Source: Adiantum capillus-veneris (taxonomy: Eukaryota > Streptophyta > Polypodiopsida > Polypodiales > Pteridaceae). Taken from it: a stretch of DNA of 64,000 nucleotides. The notes under the pieces are model-generated. The model was not told the origin of the DNA and ran no database searches. It worked only from the letters and a program-made list of their open reading frames with translations. The position numbers and the translations under genes are program-made. The stretch is from contig CM043953.1 of NCBI GenBank assembly GCA_014529385.2, forward strand, positions 66,825,372 to 66,889,371. Direction: 5' to 3'. Within the stretch, counting starts at the first letter, position 1. Each line of letters opens with the position of its first letter. This document shows, one piece after another, positions 1-9,930 of the stretch.

Positions 1-1035
1 TGCTCCTTTATCCAAACATAAACACATGCCTTGCATGTATTTGAACTGGGTTAAAGGACATACCCAAGTTTTGGAATTGTCAAAATGTCTTGTAGCGATA
101 GCCATTCTATCTCCCTCAAGTTCGTAGAGTGGTTTTGGAATACAAATTGAGATAAAGATAAAGAACAGTAAACCTACCTAGCCACGACCATGTCGACCCA
201 TTGGGTTTGTCCATCTCTAGGAAATTCTTGATTATGTGTTCCATAATCAAAGTTTACCATGACACCTTGTATTTGGCTTTACACACCTCATTGATCTTGT
301 AACTAGTCTTTTCATGAAGGAAGACGTATCTTGCATGTTGCATGGCTTTTTGTGCAAGGTCGTCCATGTCGAATCCCTTATATCCCTTGTTGATTGCCTC
401 CACAATCCCCAAGAACATGCACTTTGCCCAATCTTGAACCCTTGTATAATCAAAATCTGATGTAGAACAACTAATTTCAATGCTGAAATTTATCATGTAC
501 CATCAAGTATGTTGGATGCTCCACTACCACCATGCCTTGCATGGTTTCTACAAACCTTGCATCTCTGCGGCCATGACCATCCATGTGTAGCCTTGCCATG
601 AGTGCCTATATCCGTGTGGGAATGGCCCTTGGCCAAAAACAAGGACCAATTAAGTTCTTAGGTGTGAACCCTACCCAACAACAATGGAAAATTGCAAGCC
701 GTCACACAAAAGGAGGGAGAAAGGCTTGCCGCTCGCACAAAGGCTCTCAAAACAGGGCGACCTTGTGTTGAATTTTCGCCCACATGGCGGTGCGATCCCG
801 TAGAGCCTAGCCATGATTGATTTTGTGGGAGTCAAATTTTGGCGTGCTTCCCTTACAGTTGATGGTTCTTGCTCGTTTCCTGCAGCACATTCATCCTTCA
901 GTGGCCAGGAATGGTCCCTCTGTGAGCGGCCCCTCCCACACCGGTAGCCGATTTTCTCTTCCTCTACTCAAGGGGACATGCCCACCCTGCAACATTGAGA
1001 AGAGGGTCTCCTCATGGGGCTTGCCCATGGCCCTC

Positions 1036-1111
<76 letters not shown>

Positions 1112-1169
1112 AAGCATGCAAAATCATGCAAGGTATTCCCCCCTCCTCTATAGCTCTCCCCTCCCCTGA
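1..1169. other. Unassigned DNA, probably internal part of a minus-strand copia-type element
   Basis: No coding region can be supported. A minus-strand open stretch at 254-496 (80 codons) has a non-random look but matches nothing I recognise. Because a copia-type primer-binding site and LTR edge lie at 1170-1183 on the minus strand, this stretch would be the 5' internal region of that element, running off the left edge of the window. It includes a long (AG)n tract. Confidence 0.35.
1039..1110. repeat. (AG)n microsatellite, about 36 units
   Basis: An uninterrupted AG dinucleotide run of about 72 bp. Reading frames across it give Arg-Glu or Leu-Ser strings that are artefacts of the repeat. Similar purine runs sit inside the LTRs of the Ty3 family at 31.4 kb, so this tract may also mark an element. 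Confidence 0.97.
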
Positions 1170-1181
1170 GCTTTGATACCA
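1170..1181 (-). other. Primer-binding site, initiator Met-tRNA type
   Basis: On the minus strand it reads TGGTATCAAAGC, which matches 11 of 12 positions of the usual plant copia site TGGTATCAGAGC, complementary to the 3' end of initiator Met-tRNA. One base separates it from an LTR-like edge ending CTCACA. The order LTR then primer site on the minus strand fits a retrotransposon reading leftwards. Confidence 0.7.
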
Positions 1182-1182
1182 A

Positions 1183-1390
1183 TGTGAGACTGAGGGGACT
1201 AGAGCATGCCACTCTCCACACGATAATTTTCTATATAGGCTTTGCCTTCTAATAATGGGCCCCCTTGACCGCATGTCTGCCCCAGCCCTTGGCCTACCGC
1301 TCGGTCTTACCCTAGGCCAGACACATATCATCTTCAAGAAATCGACTCATCAGAGCCACCATGTAGAGCTAGGCCTGCCACACTCCGTGT
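1183..1390 (-). mobile_element. Candidate 5' LTR of a copia-type element (right edge uncertain)
   Basis: The segment starts TGTGAGAC on the plus strand, so on the minus strand it ends GTCTCACA, the expected CA end of an LTR. It lies directly beside the primer site. The other end is not defined by any repeat in this window; 1390 is only a rough limit. No second copy was found. Confidence 0.4.
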
Positions 1391-1712
1391 GCATGCTAGA
1401 GAGCACCATAACCAATAGAGTTCAAGTTCCTCCTAGATAGGAGGTGAAAGGAAGCCCACTGCCAAATCACAAAAAGTAGGGAGTGGTTGGGAAGGCAATG
1501 CACATCAGGGGAAGCTCCCCATCGGACACACCATCGCAAACACAGACCACATTGGACACCCTGCATGCCTCCACCCTTAGCACCAAAGCATGCATAGGTT
1601 TTCTCTTTGTTGTGGTCCCTACGTTCAAGCCTCCCTACCCTCCTATAGTGCTCGCAAGCTGAGTAAGACCCACGTGACCAACAGACCCTCACAAGCCTTG
1701 CAACCCTCACAT
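1391..1712. other. No recognisable gene
   Basis: About 320 bp between the candidate LTR and the LINE target site. Nothing was recognised beyond a TATA-like run at 1712-1718 that belongs to the duplicated LINE target sequence. Confidence 0.5.
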
Positions 1713-1729
1713 ATAAAACTACAAATCCT
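1713..1729. repeat. LINE target-site duplication, copy 1
   Basis: The 17-bp word ATAAAACTACAAATCCT lies directly beside the LINE poly(A) (poly-T on the plus strand) and is repeated exactly at 7693-7709 at the other end of the LINE. The length is typical of target-primed reverse transcription. Confidence 0.93.
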
Positions 1730-1870
1730 TTTTTTTTTTTTGCAAAACTCACAATTGTGAGTCGATAGTATTAAGAACATCAGAAATATACACCAACTTT
1801 GAGCTCGGACAGAGCCTTGAGGGTCAAAGGATTACAAGTTTGACAGAGAAACCACAACTACTCCTAGGAT

Positions 1871-4800
1871 TTACTTATTACAAGATGTCATGATATTTAT
1901 TGTTCTAGACCAGCCCTCTGAGGCTTGTTTTCCTTCGATCATGTGGATTGTCACTCTGCTCTCTTGTATGATTTCACAAAAGCTTGCCACAGTAGGATCC
2001 CCCTCAAACATGTGGTGGTTCCTTGCTTGCCAAATACAGTGAAAGAAGTAGTACCTGATTATTTGAGTGCAAACAAGAAGAGCAGGACTTCCCAACCTAT
2101 TACTACCAAAGAACAGATCATTCTTGAAGAGCTTAGTTTTCAATGTCCTTTGAATCCACTTGCATATTTTCCCAGCCATGGCACTGATTGCCTGGCATCC
2201 CATGAAAAGGTGGGCTAGTTCTTCACTAGCTATTCTGCACCCCGCGCAACGATCGGACCCGATTCCTCTTTCTTGTATCTTTACATCTGTCGGCAGAGCA
2301 CCGCACATCACTTTCCACAGAAATATCTTCATATACTGAGTCCACCTTGGCTTCCAGATGTTCTCCATGACTCTCTCCCACAGTTTTTTCGTCCATTGCC
2401 TCTTCCATAATTTGTTGAGGGGGCTACACCAATTCACCTCATGCATTAATGCATGGTAGATGTCTTTAGAGTGTGGTTTACAAAAGAGGCTTCTCCTCAG
2501 CCATCTCCAAGCGTCCCATTCGAAGTTGGATTCACAAATTGGCATCATCACCTTAGAAAGCTCTTTCATCACCATGTAGACTAGTAGAATCTCAAAGCCA
2601 TTCAATTGAAATTGGATGGCTAAAGAGTTAGCAGTTTTCCAACACTTCCTGTTGCCATCCCAGAATTGCTCTAGTCGAACGAGCCCCTTAATATTCACTC
2701 TTCTGGCCATTTATATCCAATAGGGGCTTTGCGGCGGCCCCAATATTTTACAGAGCCAATAGAACCAGTGCAAAAAGGAGTTCTTAAAGTATCTGGTTGC
2801 TTCCCCCCATTTCAAAACCTCAACTGCTCTTTTGCACTTCCTCCTCAGTACCCTTGAGAGTCCACCAGATCTAAGATAAGACCACTTCGAGGTGAGAAGT
2901 TTGTCGTTCATCACAACCCCATTCCACTTTCCCCCTTTCGATCCCAGTTTTAGTGCATCAAGCATTTGCTTGGTCATGACAACCCAAGCTTGGTCATGTT
3001 TAGCCAATGAGACCATAAATTTGGCACAAAGGGCCTCAGCATGGGATACAGGGTTAAGAATGCCGAGCCCTCCTTGGTCTACCGGGAGAGCAACTACCTC
3101 CCATCTAGCCCACTGCCATGGCAGAGAGCTTTTTGTGTTGTTCTTCCAAAGAAACCTTTTCACTAGTTTTAAGAATTCTTTCTAGTTACACTTAGCCATC
3201 TTTAGCATGGGGCTGAGGAAAGCAATATACGGGATCATGAAAGCATTAATCGGTCTAATCCGGCCTTTCGAAGGGAAGAAGAACAAACTCCCATCTTCTC
3301 ATTTTTTAGCTTATTTTTTCAAAGACCCATTGAAATATTTGTCTGTGGGTTACGTCCACCCCTACAAGGGTTCCCAAGTGTCTGAATACACTCCCTTTTG
3401 AGATAATCTCTCGTGTGCAGACTGTAGGGTCAAAAGAGTCGTTCTCCGATAGGGAGATAAGTCTTGACTTCTTTATATTGCACTTGGATCCTGATGCCAC
3501 GAAAAATGTTTGAACAATCTCCAAATCTCTCTTGACAACTTGAGGGCACACTTTTAAGAATACGAGCGAATCATCTGTTAGTCAGTAGCTGGTCGTTGCC
3601 CAATAATACCAGACCTTAAATCTCTCCCCGCGCAGCACTAACTTTGAGTATCGTAATGAGAGGATGCGACCCGATGGCGAAAAGCAATGGGGACAATGGA
3701 CATCCTTGCTTAATAGTCCTTTTAACCTCAAAAGAGCCCACAATCTTGTCATTAAACAGGAGCTCTAAATGGCTACCAACTCCTAGTGTGTGTATGAGGC
3801 GACAAAGGCGAGGCCCAAAGCCCAGAGCTCCCATCACTTCTTCTATATAGGACCCTTCTATTCTATCATAGGCTTTGTCGAGGTCCAATTGCACCAAAAT
3901 GCACTCTTGCTTGGAGAAGTATGCATACTCTATTCCTACCATTGCTGCCAAGATATTTTCATATATAAATCTCCCTTTAATGAGCCCGTGTTGATGGGGA
4001 GAGATGATCCAACTCAAGAGGGGGGCAAGTTTGAGAGTTATCTCCTTGGAAATGATTTTGTATGCTACTCACATCATCATAATGGGAAACCAATTTTTAA
4101 GTTGAGAGCAGTAGATCTTTTTTGGGATGGGTTTGATAAGCCCTCTCTTAACACTTGCATCCAACGACTCTTCGGAAATAGCTTGATTGGCCATCTGTGT
4201 GACTGGACCCTTGAGATCATCCCAAAATTCCTTGAAGAATTCAGTCGTCAGTCCATCCCAACCAGGGGACTTTTCATTGCCAAGAGCTTTCAATGCTGCT
4301 GAGCATTCCTCCTCAGAGAAGGTCATTTCCATGCGGTCGGCTTCCTCTTGGGAAACCTTCTTTTCCACACTCCCAATTAGAGATGCTCTGTCTTCTTCCA
4401 CTTCCTAAGATTGGGTCTCTAGCTGGACGATAATCTGGCTGAGATAATTGAGCATAAGTCCATCCATCTCATCTTGGTTTTGAATTGTATTCCCATTCTC
4501 ATCATCGAGTACTTGCACGCAGCCTCGACTCTTCCTCACTTTCAGAGCCCTGAAAAAATGTGCTTGGTTAGAAGGCTCTAGTTGAAGGAAAGTTTCCCTC
4601 GAGAGAAATCTCACCTTCTTGATTTCCTCAAGCTATTCATTGGCCATGTGAGATTTAGCTTCAAGCCATAGCTTGTGCTCATCCTCGGTAGCCAGTCCGA
4701 CAGTCTTTCTAGAGGCTAATTGTGCTACCTCCTCTATGAGATGTTTGATATGTGCCTCATTGGCTTTTTTAACCTGTGCACTGGAAGTTTTGATAGCTTT

Positions 4801-5703
4801 TTGTACACTCCGCACAAATATATTCCAAGCACTAGGTTTATTCATCCCCACATCTTTCTTTAGCTTTCCCAAGGCTTTCTTGGTGATGCTTCCGAAGAGA
4901 GGGTCTTTGAACAGGTGCCTCACTATAAACAGAATCTTTTTCTCCCCTCTCGGGGATTGCCCCCCCCCTTTATCTTTCTTGAGTTGTAAGTGTAATGGCA
5001 TGTGATTGGAGAGGCTCTTTGTTGAGATTACCTTCATCTCTAACGTCGATGAGATCCAGTCAACTTGATGAGAGTAGTAGCATCTGTCCAGTCGGGAGGC
5101 TGTGCGGGCATGCTGAAGGCTTGTGTAGGTGAATCCAGGCATGCTGTCTCATGGGCCCACTTCCCATGCCACAAGTCAATCATAGCCAACTTCTCACATG
5201 AGCTCATCCATTTAGCCTTTTGTGATCCAGCCAATATACTGGCGGAGCCTGTTCTGTCCTTGCTTTCCTCAACCATATTGAAATCTCCAACCATCAGCCA
5301 CTCCTCTTTGATCGGAGTATCCTTGAGCTGCATCCATAGTTTAGCTCTATCCTTTGCATTGAAAGAGCCGTAAACATTTACTATGGTGATAGGTTGATTG
5401 TCCCATCTGATTCTAACACCAAGGACTCTTCCGGAGAGAGGGGTGGTTTAGAACCACCTTTGGCTCCAAATCTCTGTCAGCAATGAACAAGACACCACTA
5501 AAACCGTCACTTCCTTCCCCATAAAAGATAAGCTTTTTTCCTACAGCATATTTTCTCTTGCTACGAGCATCCAAATGGTGCTCTTGGATGGCCCAGCAAT
5601 TGACAACCTTCTCTTTTTTCACTTCTTCCCAGAAGAGAGTGCCCTTCTTCCGGGTTTTTAATCCCTTCACATTCCAAGATTGAATAGAGAGAGTATACAT
5701 CAT
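1871..5703 (-). pseudogene. LINE ORF2: endonuclease, reverse transcriptase, zf-RVT (broken)
   Basis: The start ATG at 5703 opens an exonuclease-endonuclease-phosphatase domain: WNVKGL and WAIQEHHL (5413-5703), then GDFNM (about 5280), then LSNHMPL near 5000. The catalytic Asp of the usual SDH motif reads Asn there. Reverse transcriptase follows: the KSPGWDGL block near 4270, LDLDKAYDRI near 3890 with its catalytic Asp, the IKQGCPLSPLLF block near 3700, and an intact Asp-Asp pair at 3570-3575 in the context TDDSLVFL. The 3' part (1871-2710) ends in zf-RVT with the pattern CAGC...H...C. Frame changes near 5400-5330, 4630, 4050, 3600-3550 and 3300-3160 break it into at least six pieces. In life it would nick DNA and copy LINE RNA in place. 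Confidence 0.9.
5700..5703 (-). promoter_or_regulatory. ORF1 stop / ORF2 start overlap (ATGA)
   Basis: On the minus strand the ORF1 stop TGA (5702-5700) overlaps the first ATG of ORF2 (5703-5701) in the string ATGA. A second ATG follows at once. The arrangement suggests ORF2 translation by termination-reinitiation; that mechanism is inferred, not shown. Confidence 0.75.
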
Positions 5704-6977
5704 TGGGAAAGGGGGACAAATTCTTCTTCCTCTAGGAACTCTTCAACAGAGTTCCCATTCAGGTTGTCCTCTTCCATTGGATCCTTTTTTGCTGGAACGT
5801 GCATGGTATTCAGCTTGGAAGTGAAAAGGTCCTCTTGATTCGTCTTCCCCAAAACTTCGAATAAGTTTTCATACAAGAAAGGAGGCTTTGGGAAATCCGG
5901 CGGGAGACCTTTGATTTGTCCCAAGGCCCTAGCCTGCGCTTTGAACCATTTACATGAAATATGAGATATTTGTTGCCAACCATCATCTTTTGACCTAAGA
6001 GTTGGAGACATCACGATTTTCTACATTACTAGGGTGGCCGTTCTTTGCTGAGTAGTGGATGAAAAGTAGTAGCTTTGGGTGGTCTTGCCCTTACCCTGGT
6101 TGCCATGATCTTGTTTCTCCACATCTTTATCCGGTTTGACTTTATTTTGATCACCCTCTACTTTGCCAAGATTTTTAGTAGGCTTCTTTGTTGGATCTAT
6201 TGTATGCGTGCCACCCTGTGGGGTAGCCTGTATTTTCTTCTCTCCATCAACTGGTGTGTAGGCTTTAACACCTCAGCGAGACACGCCCTCGCATTATGCC
6301 TGAAATTGTTAAATTTCAAAGGAATGATCTTTAGTCCTGCCTCAACATTCACCACCAAGTTCTTTGGCTCTGGCTTCCGCAGATTCCACCAGATACAGAC
6401 CTTGTTTGCGGCTACACCCGAGGCTCTAGCAGCTGGGACAAAAAGTGGATCACCAAGCGAAGCTGCGAGGTCCTTCAAGTTCTTCCTAATCCATACGGGG
6501 AGGTTGACAAACTCCACCCCTACTGGGGAAATTAGATCCTTGAATGCCTCGTTAGATTCAAACAGAGGGTCCCAAGGGAGCACCCACAACGACACGCGAT
6601 TGAAAAACAACGGGCTTTTTGCCAAAACCTCTCAACCATTGCACTATTGTTGTACTAAACTAACACAAATCCTTTTGCTATATATTGGGTGAACATTATC
6701 GAGCCGTGCTGATTCAGAACCAGTGGACTGCAGAGACAATTACTGAGCTCAATTCTATTGGGAACTCTCCCCATAAACCCCAAAGATCAGTTTGGAATTT
6801 GCAACCTCCGCCAGTTGTCTTTTCACAATGGCAGGGGGAACCACCACCGTAACGGCATCTTCCACCTCGACACACCGTGGGAGAGCCTTCTTGACTGCTT
6901 GGAAAGCTCTTGTCTCCTTTGGCCACTTCAACAGCATCCTCCTGCGCCGTCGAATCTTCACGCGACCTTTTGTTCAA
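5700..6977 (-). pseudogene. LINE ORF1: RNA-binding protein (broken)
   Basis: Upstream ORF of the LINE. The best-preserved part (6197-6625) has the pattern typical of plant LINE ORF1 (DUF4283-like): VSLWVLPWDPLF, then VEFVNLPVWIRKNL, then NKVCIWW and NLVVNVEAGL. The N-terminal part lies in other frames at 6755-6977 and a C-terminal acidic part at 5700-6014 ends VPLSQ. At least two frame changes separate these parts. Such proteins coat LINE RNA as part of its ribonucleoprotein. The exact start is unclear; about 6961 or 6977 is possible. Confidence 0.75.
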
Positions 6978-7692
6978 TGATAGTGCACCAATGATTTTCG
7001 CTAGGTCTTTTCCACCTACGTCTTTCTTTGTTTCAGTTCCTCCTCCTTACTCCGATTAGTAAGGGAGCTTTAACTGCTATCATCGACGCCCGGTTTTGTA
7101 AAGTCGCCTATCACATTGATAGCCTTCAAAACGTAGGGCTATTCTTTGCCTGCCATCGCTTCGACGTAGGACACCTTAAAGGAACTCGCCATGGCGTGGT
7201 GAAAGGCCTCACCAACACCAAGTCACAAAAGGTGGATCTTAATCAAAGAGATATTACTTCCTTATTCTCCCCACTATGTGATCGTGAAAAGCCTAACCGG
7301 ATAAGTATAGGCAAAGAAGTTACATGCACATGCGATTATTAAATAGGCTCATAATGCAATTATTAAAGCTAATAATCGTGATGCCCGCAAACCAAAGGCG
7401 ATTATTATCCGCTTATAATCGCACCAAGAGACGAAGGGTGGCAACCGTTGGAGCTCGGCGTATGCAGGCAACGACGTATTGAGGTGGGCAAGAGGGGAGG
7501 CTGGGACGCTTAAGGCATGGGGGAAGCACCCCTGGCCGAAACTTACAGTGATGCTGACGAACTCAAAAAACTTGCGAGAATGAGGATGACGACCCTAGAG
7601 CCACAATACATAGGCCGACAAAGCACCCCTGCTACTCCTTCGCCATCGCGCATAGGTACTTCATTTGGTTTTGAAGCGTTATTTTCTACACC
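6978..7692 (-). other. LINE 5' leader
   Basis: The segment between the ORF1 start region and the LINE 5' boundary set by the target-site duplication. It has no long open frame that I trust. An internal promoter would be expected in such a leader, but no specific element was recognised. Confidence 0.6.
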
Positions 7693-7709
7693 ATAAAACT
7701 ACAAATCCT
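7693..7709. repeat. LINE target-site duplication, copy 2
   Basis: Exact 17-bp copy of 1713-1729, here at the LINE 5' end. It sets the element boundary at 7692 and shows that the insertion is not 5'-truncated relative to this duplication. Confidence 0.93.
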
Positions 7710-8681
7710 ATTATCAGCTCCCCTTTCCCCCTTGCAAATGACATATGAGATGACATGTGGGCTCAACCATGCTTACAAGAAATACAAAACTCCTTTACAT
7801 TCGCATAATGTTATCTCAAGCTTATTGTACAAAAATCCTTTGAATTCGCATAATGTTATCTCAAGCTTATTGTATCGGGTGTCAAAGGGTGAATGATCAA
7901 AATCCTCAAGCTTATTGTTCAAAGAGTATTGGGTGTCAAAGGGTGAATGATCAACGCCCTACAATTCTCAAGCACTCCATGGTGAAATAGCTTTTGGCAG
8001 TGGTTGTTTGATGTCCTCTAGGTTGCAACTAAAACCTTTGGTAGTTTGATGCAAGCGAAAGGGGCCAACTCAACAGATAAAAATAATCATACCTCAGCCT
8101 AGAATTTTCACCTAGCATTGGATGTCAGAAATACGTCTACTTGAAGGTCAAGAAAGGTTCATCCCACAATGGCTTTCGACCTTCAACATCAGTGAGGGGA
8201 CTTTCTATATCATATAACAATCCACCACTAATCTTTATCCCACTCCACTTTGCGATTCACCCTGTTTACTTGTGTTGCTCCACCAATCACCATGCTATCA
8301 TAGGCAACATCGCAGGATAAGGCCACCAAGGAATCCTTTTCGTACACTGGAACAATTCGACTGTTTCTTTGTGGCTCTTTTAGTCGTTCATGTCATAGCT
8401 ACATTTCAAGTGGCGCTCCTTTAACAAACGCTTTTGCTTGTTCTATAAAGCACATCTATGCAAATGAGATAGAATTGCATCAAAGTGGGGGTTCACATAG
8501 TATATCATTTATTCTTAATGGCTTCTAAACAGTTAAAAGGTGCTCCTAATTCAAAGATTCCACTCAAAAACAAGAAAAACAATGTGTTCATCTATAGCAC
8601 ATAATGACGGGCAATGACGAAGCACATAGATTTGCAACACTATTACCTAAGAAAGATGAATACAACATTGCAAGCGAACGA
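7710..8681. other. Gene-free stretch with short tandem repeats
   Basis: Continuation of the pre-insertion sequence to the right of the LINE. Apart from the tandem repeats at 7801-7954 nothing is recognised; there is no long open frame and no transposon motif. Confidence 0.5.
7801..7954. repeat. Two interleaved short tandem duplications
   Basis: A 28-bp word starting TCGCATAATGTTATC occurs at 7801 and again near 7847 (period about 45). A second word, GGGTGTCAAAGGGTGAATG, occurs near 7877 and 7931 (period about 53). A partial third copy of CTCAAGCTTATTGT lies between them. This looks like stepwise slippage or unequal exchange. Confidence 0.85.
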
Positions 8682-8712
8682 TTGAGAGAGAGAGAGAGAG
8701 GGGGGGGGGGAT
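8682..8712. repeat. (GA)n plus poly-G tract
   Basis: A short GAGA run followed by about 11 consecutive G residues. Simple-sequence DNA with no coding meaning. Confidence 0.95.
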
Positions 8713-9480
8713 GCTAAAGAGAACTTAGAAGAAAATGCTAAAATGAAAATGAAAGAGCATAGAAACACTCATTTATATGGACACAAAAAATCTTTTGGCT
8801 TTCCATCTTCATTTGATTTTGACTTTCCATCTTCATTCGTCTTTTGACTTTCCACCTTCGTCTATCTTTTCATTTTCTAAACGCGCCCTTCACTTATGCA
8901 CTGAATATGTTTTGAAATAATTTTTATTTTTTTGAGATTGGAGAGACCTAATAGATCACTTATTATAGGACACGATTCCCTATCCGATTTAATTGTGTCA
9001 CCAAAGACTATCAATTGGAAATATGTGCACTTCAAGATTTCACAAAAGACCTTTCCTAAATGATCTCATTTTTCTCCGTGTAGCCTATGAGTCCACAAGA
9101 GTAGGATGCTCTTAGGTGGGCGGGTGTGGGCTTGTTTTGTTGAAGGGATGCTTGCTTGTAGTGGTAGACCACGGACTTCTTTGACGTGAGGGGCCGGGCA
9201 GCCTTGCATGCTATGATGACATTTCCTCCTCACCGATGCCACTGTTTTTGTCACCTGGAGAGGCCACCCCTCCCACCTCCTCTTGGGGAGAGCAATGTGC
9301 GACTTGTTTGGCTCGGCTTGTCATTCACATGCTCTCCTTTTGGGTGACCGATGGGAGATCTCTGTGGAAGATAATGGTGGCCTTGGAAAAGGTATAGCTC
9401 CTTAGATAGCGTTTTCCACAAAGGAGCGGCTTCAACATGCATGGCTCTCCTGCCTCAAAGATCAACCTAGTTTCTTATGT
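8713..9480. other. No recognisable gene
   Basis: A pyrimidine-rich start with two or three near-repeats of a GACTTTCCATCTTCAT word at 8797-8870, then mixed sequence. No coding signature was found on either strand. Confidence 0.5.
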
Positions 9481-9930
9481 TGGGGATTAAGTCCGTTCTG
9501 GTGGGGGTCGCATGTCAGTTGTGCATAAGAGAAGTCACTGGGATTCCTTGCCACATGAGGTGATTAGCCCATGGAGGTTTGCTATATTGTGTATTTGCTC
9601 GTCAGTTCTTGGTGGTGCTCCCGAGGGATGGGGTCTATTAGTGATAGAACGTCAGCTACATGGTGCATCTTGGGAGACCTCTTTCGGTGATGGGGACTTA
9701 CGACTCCACCTTAAAACGACAATATGATTGGTATGTTTGACATTATGTTTTGAGTTATCTATTGGTCGATGTTGGCCTCCCCTATTATGGGTGTTTCTCT
9801 TATGGTATTACAGTCCCCATGGTAGTTTTGGTATATGGGACTCTTGTGTAATTGTGTAATTCTTTGAGGTTTAATATATCTACAACCTAACTTGTTGGTG
9901 CACTTATTACCAAAAATAAAAATAAAAACA
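9481..9930 (+). mobile_element. Possible 3' end of a LINE-like retroposon
   Basis: The G/T-rich stretch near 9840-9900 ends with a TTTGAGGTTTAATATATC-type segment followed by ACCAAAAATAAAAATAAAAAC, an A-rich simple tail. This is the look of many plant LINE 3' ends. There is no coding part or target duplication to prove it; a chance A-rich run is the alternative. Confidence 0.3.

Larger units (their letters stand above)
1730..7692 (-). mobile_element. Full-length L1-type LINE, about 5.96 kb
   Basis: A minus-strand non-LTR retrotransposon. In its own direction it has a 5' leader (7692 to about 6980), ORF1 with a plant LINE ORF1-type domain, ORF2 with endonuclease, reverse transcriptase and a C-terminal zf-RVT zinc finger, a 3' UTR of about 130 bp, and a poly(A) tail seen as the T run at 1730-1741. 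Exact 17-bp duplications flank it (1713-1729, 7693-7709). Both ORFs carry frameshifts and stops, so this copy is not autonomous, but the perfect duplication shows the insertion ends are preserved. Confidence 0.93.

Noticed and set aside
817-1337. Open frames with long Arg-Glu or Leu-Ser runs
   Set aside because: They are translations of the (AG)n microsatellite and have no other coding signature.
8600-9500. CRISPR-like or attachment-site arrays among short direct repeats
   Set aside because: Repeats are few, spacers are irregular and the host is clearly a eukaryote.
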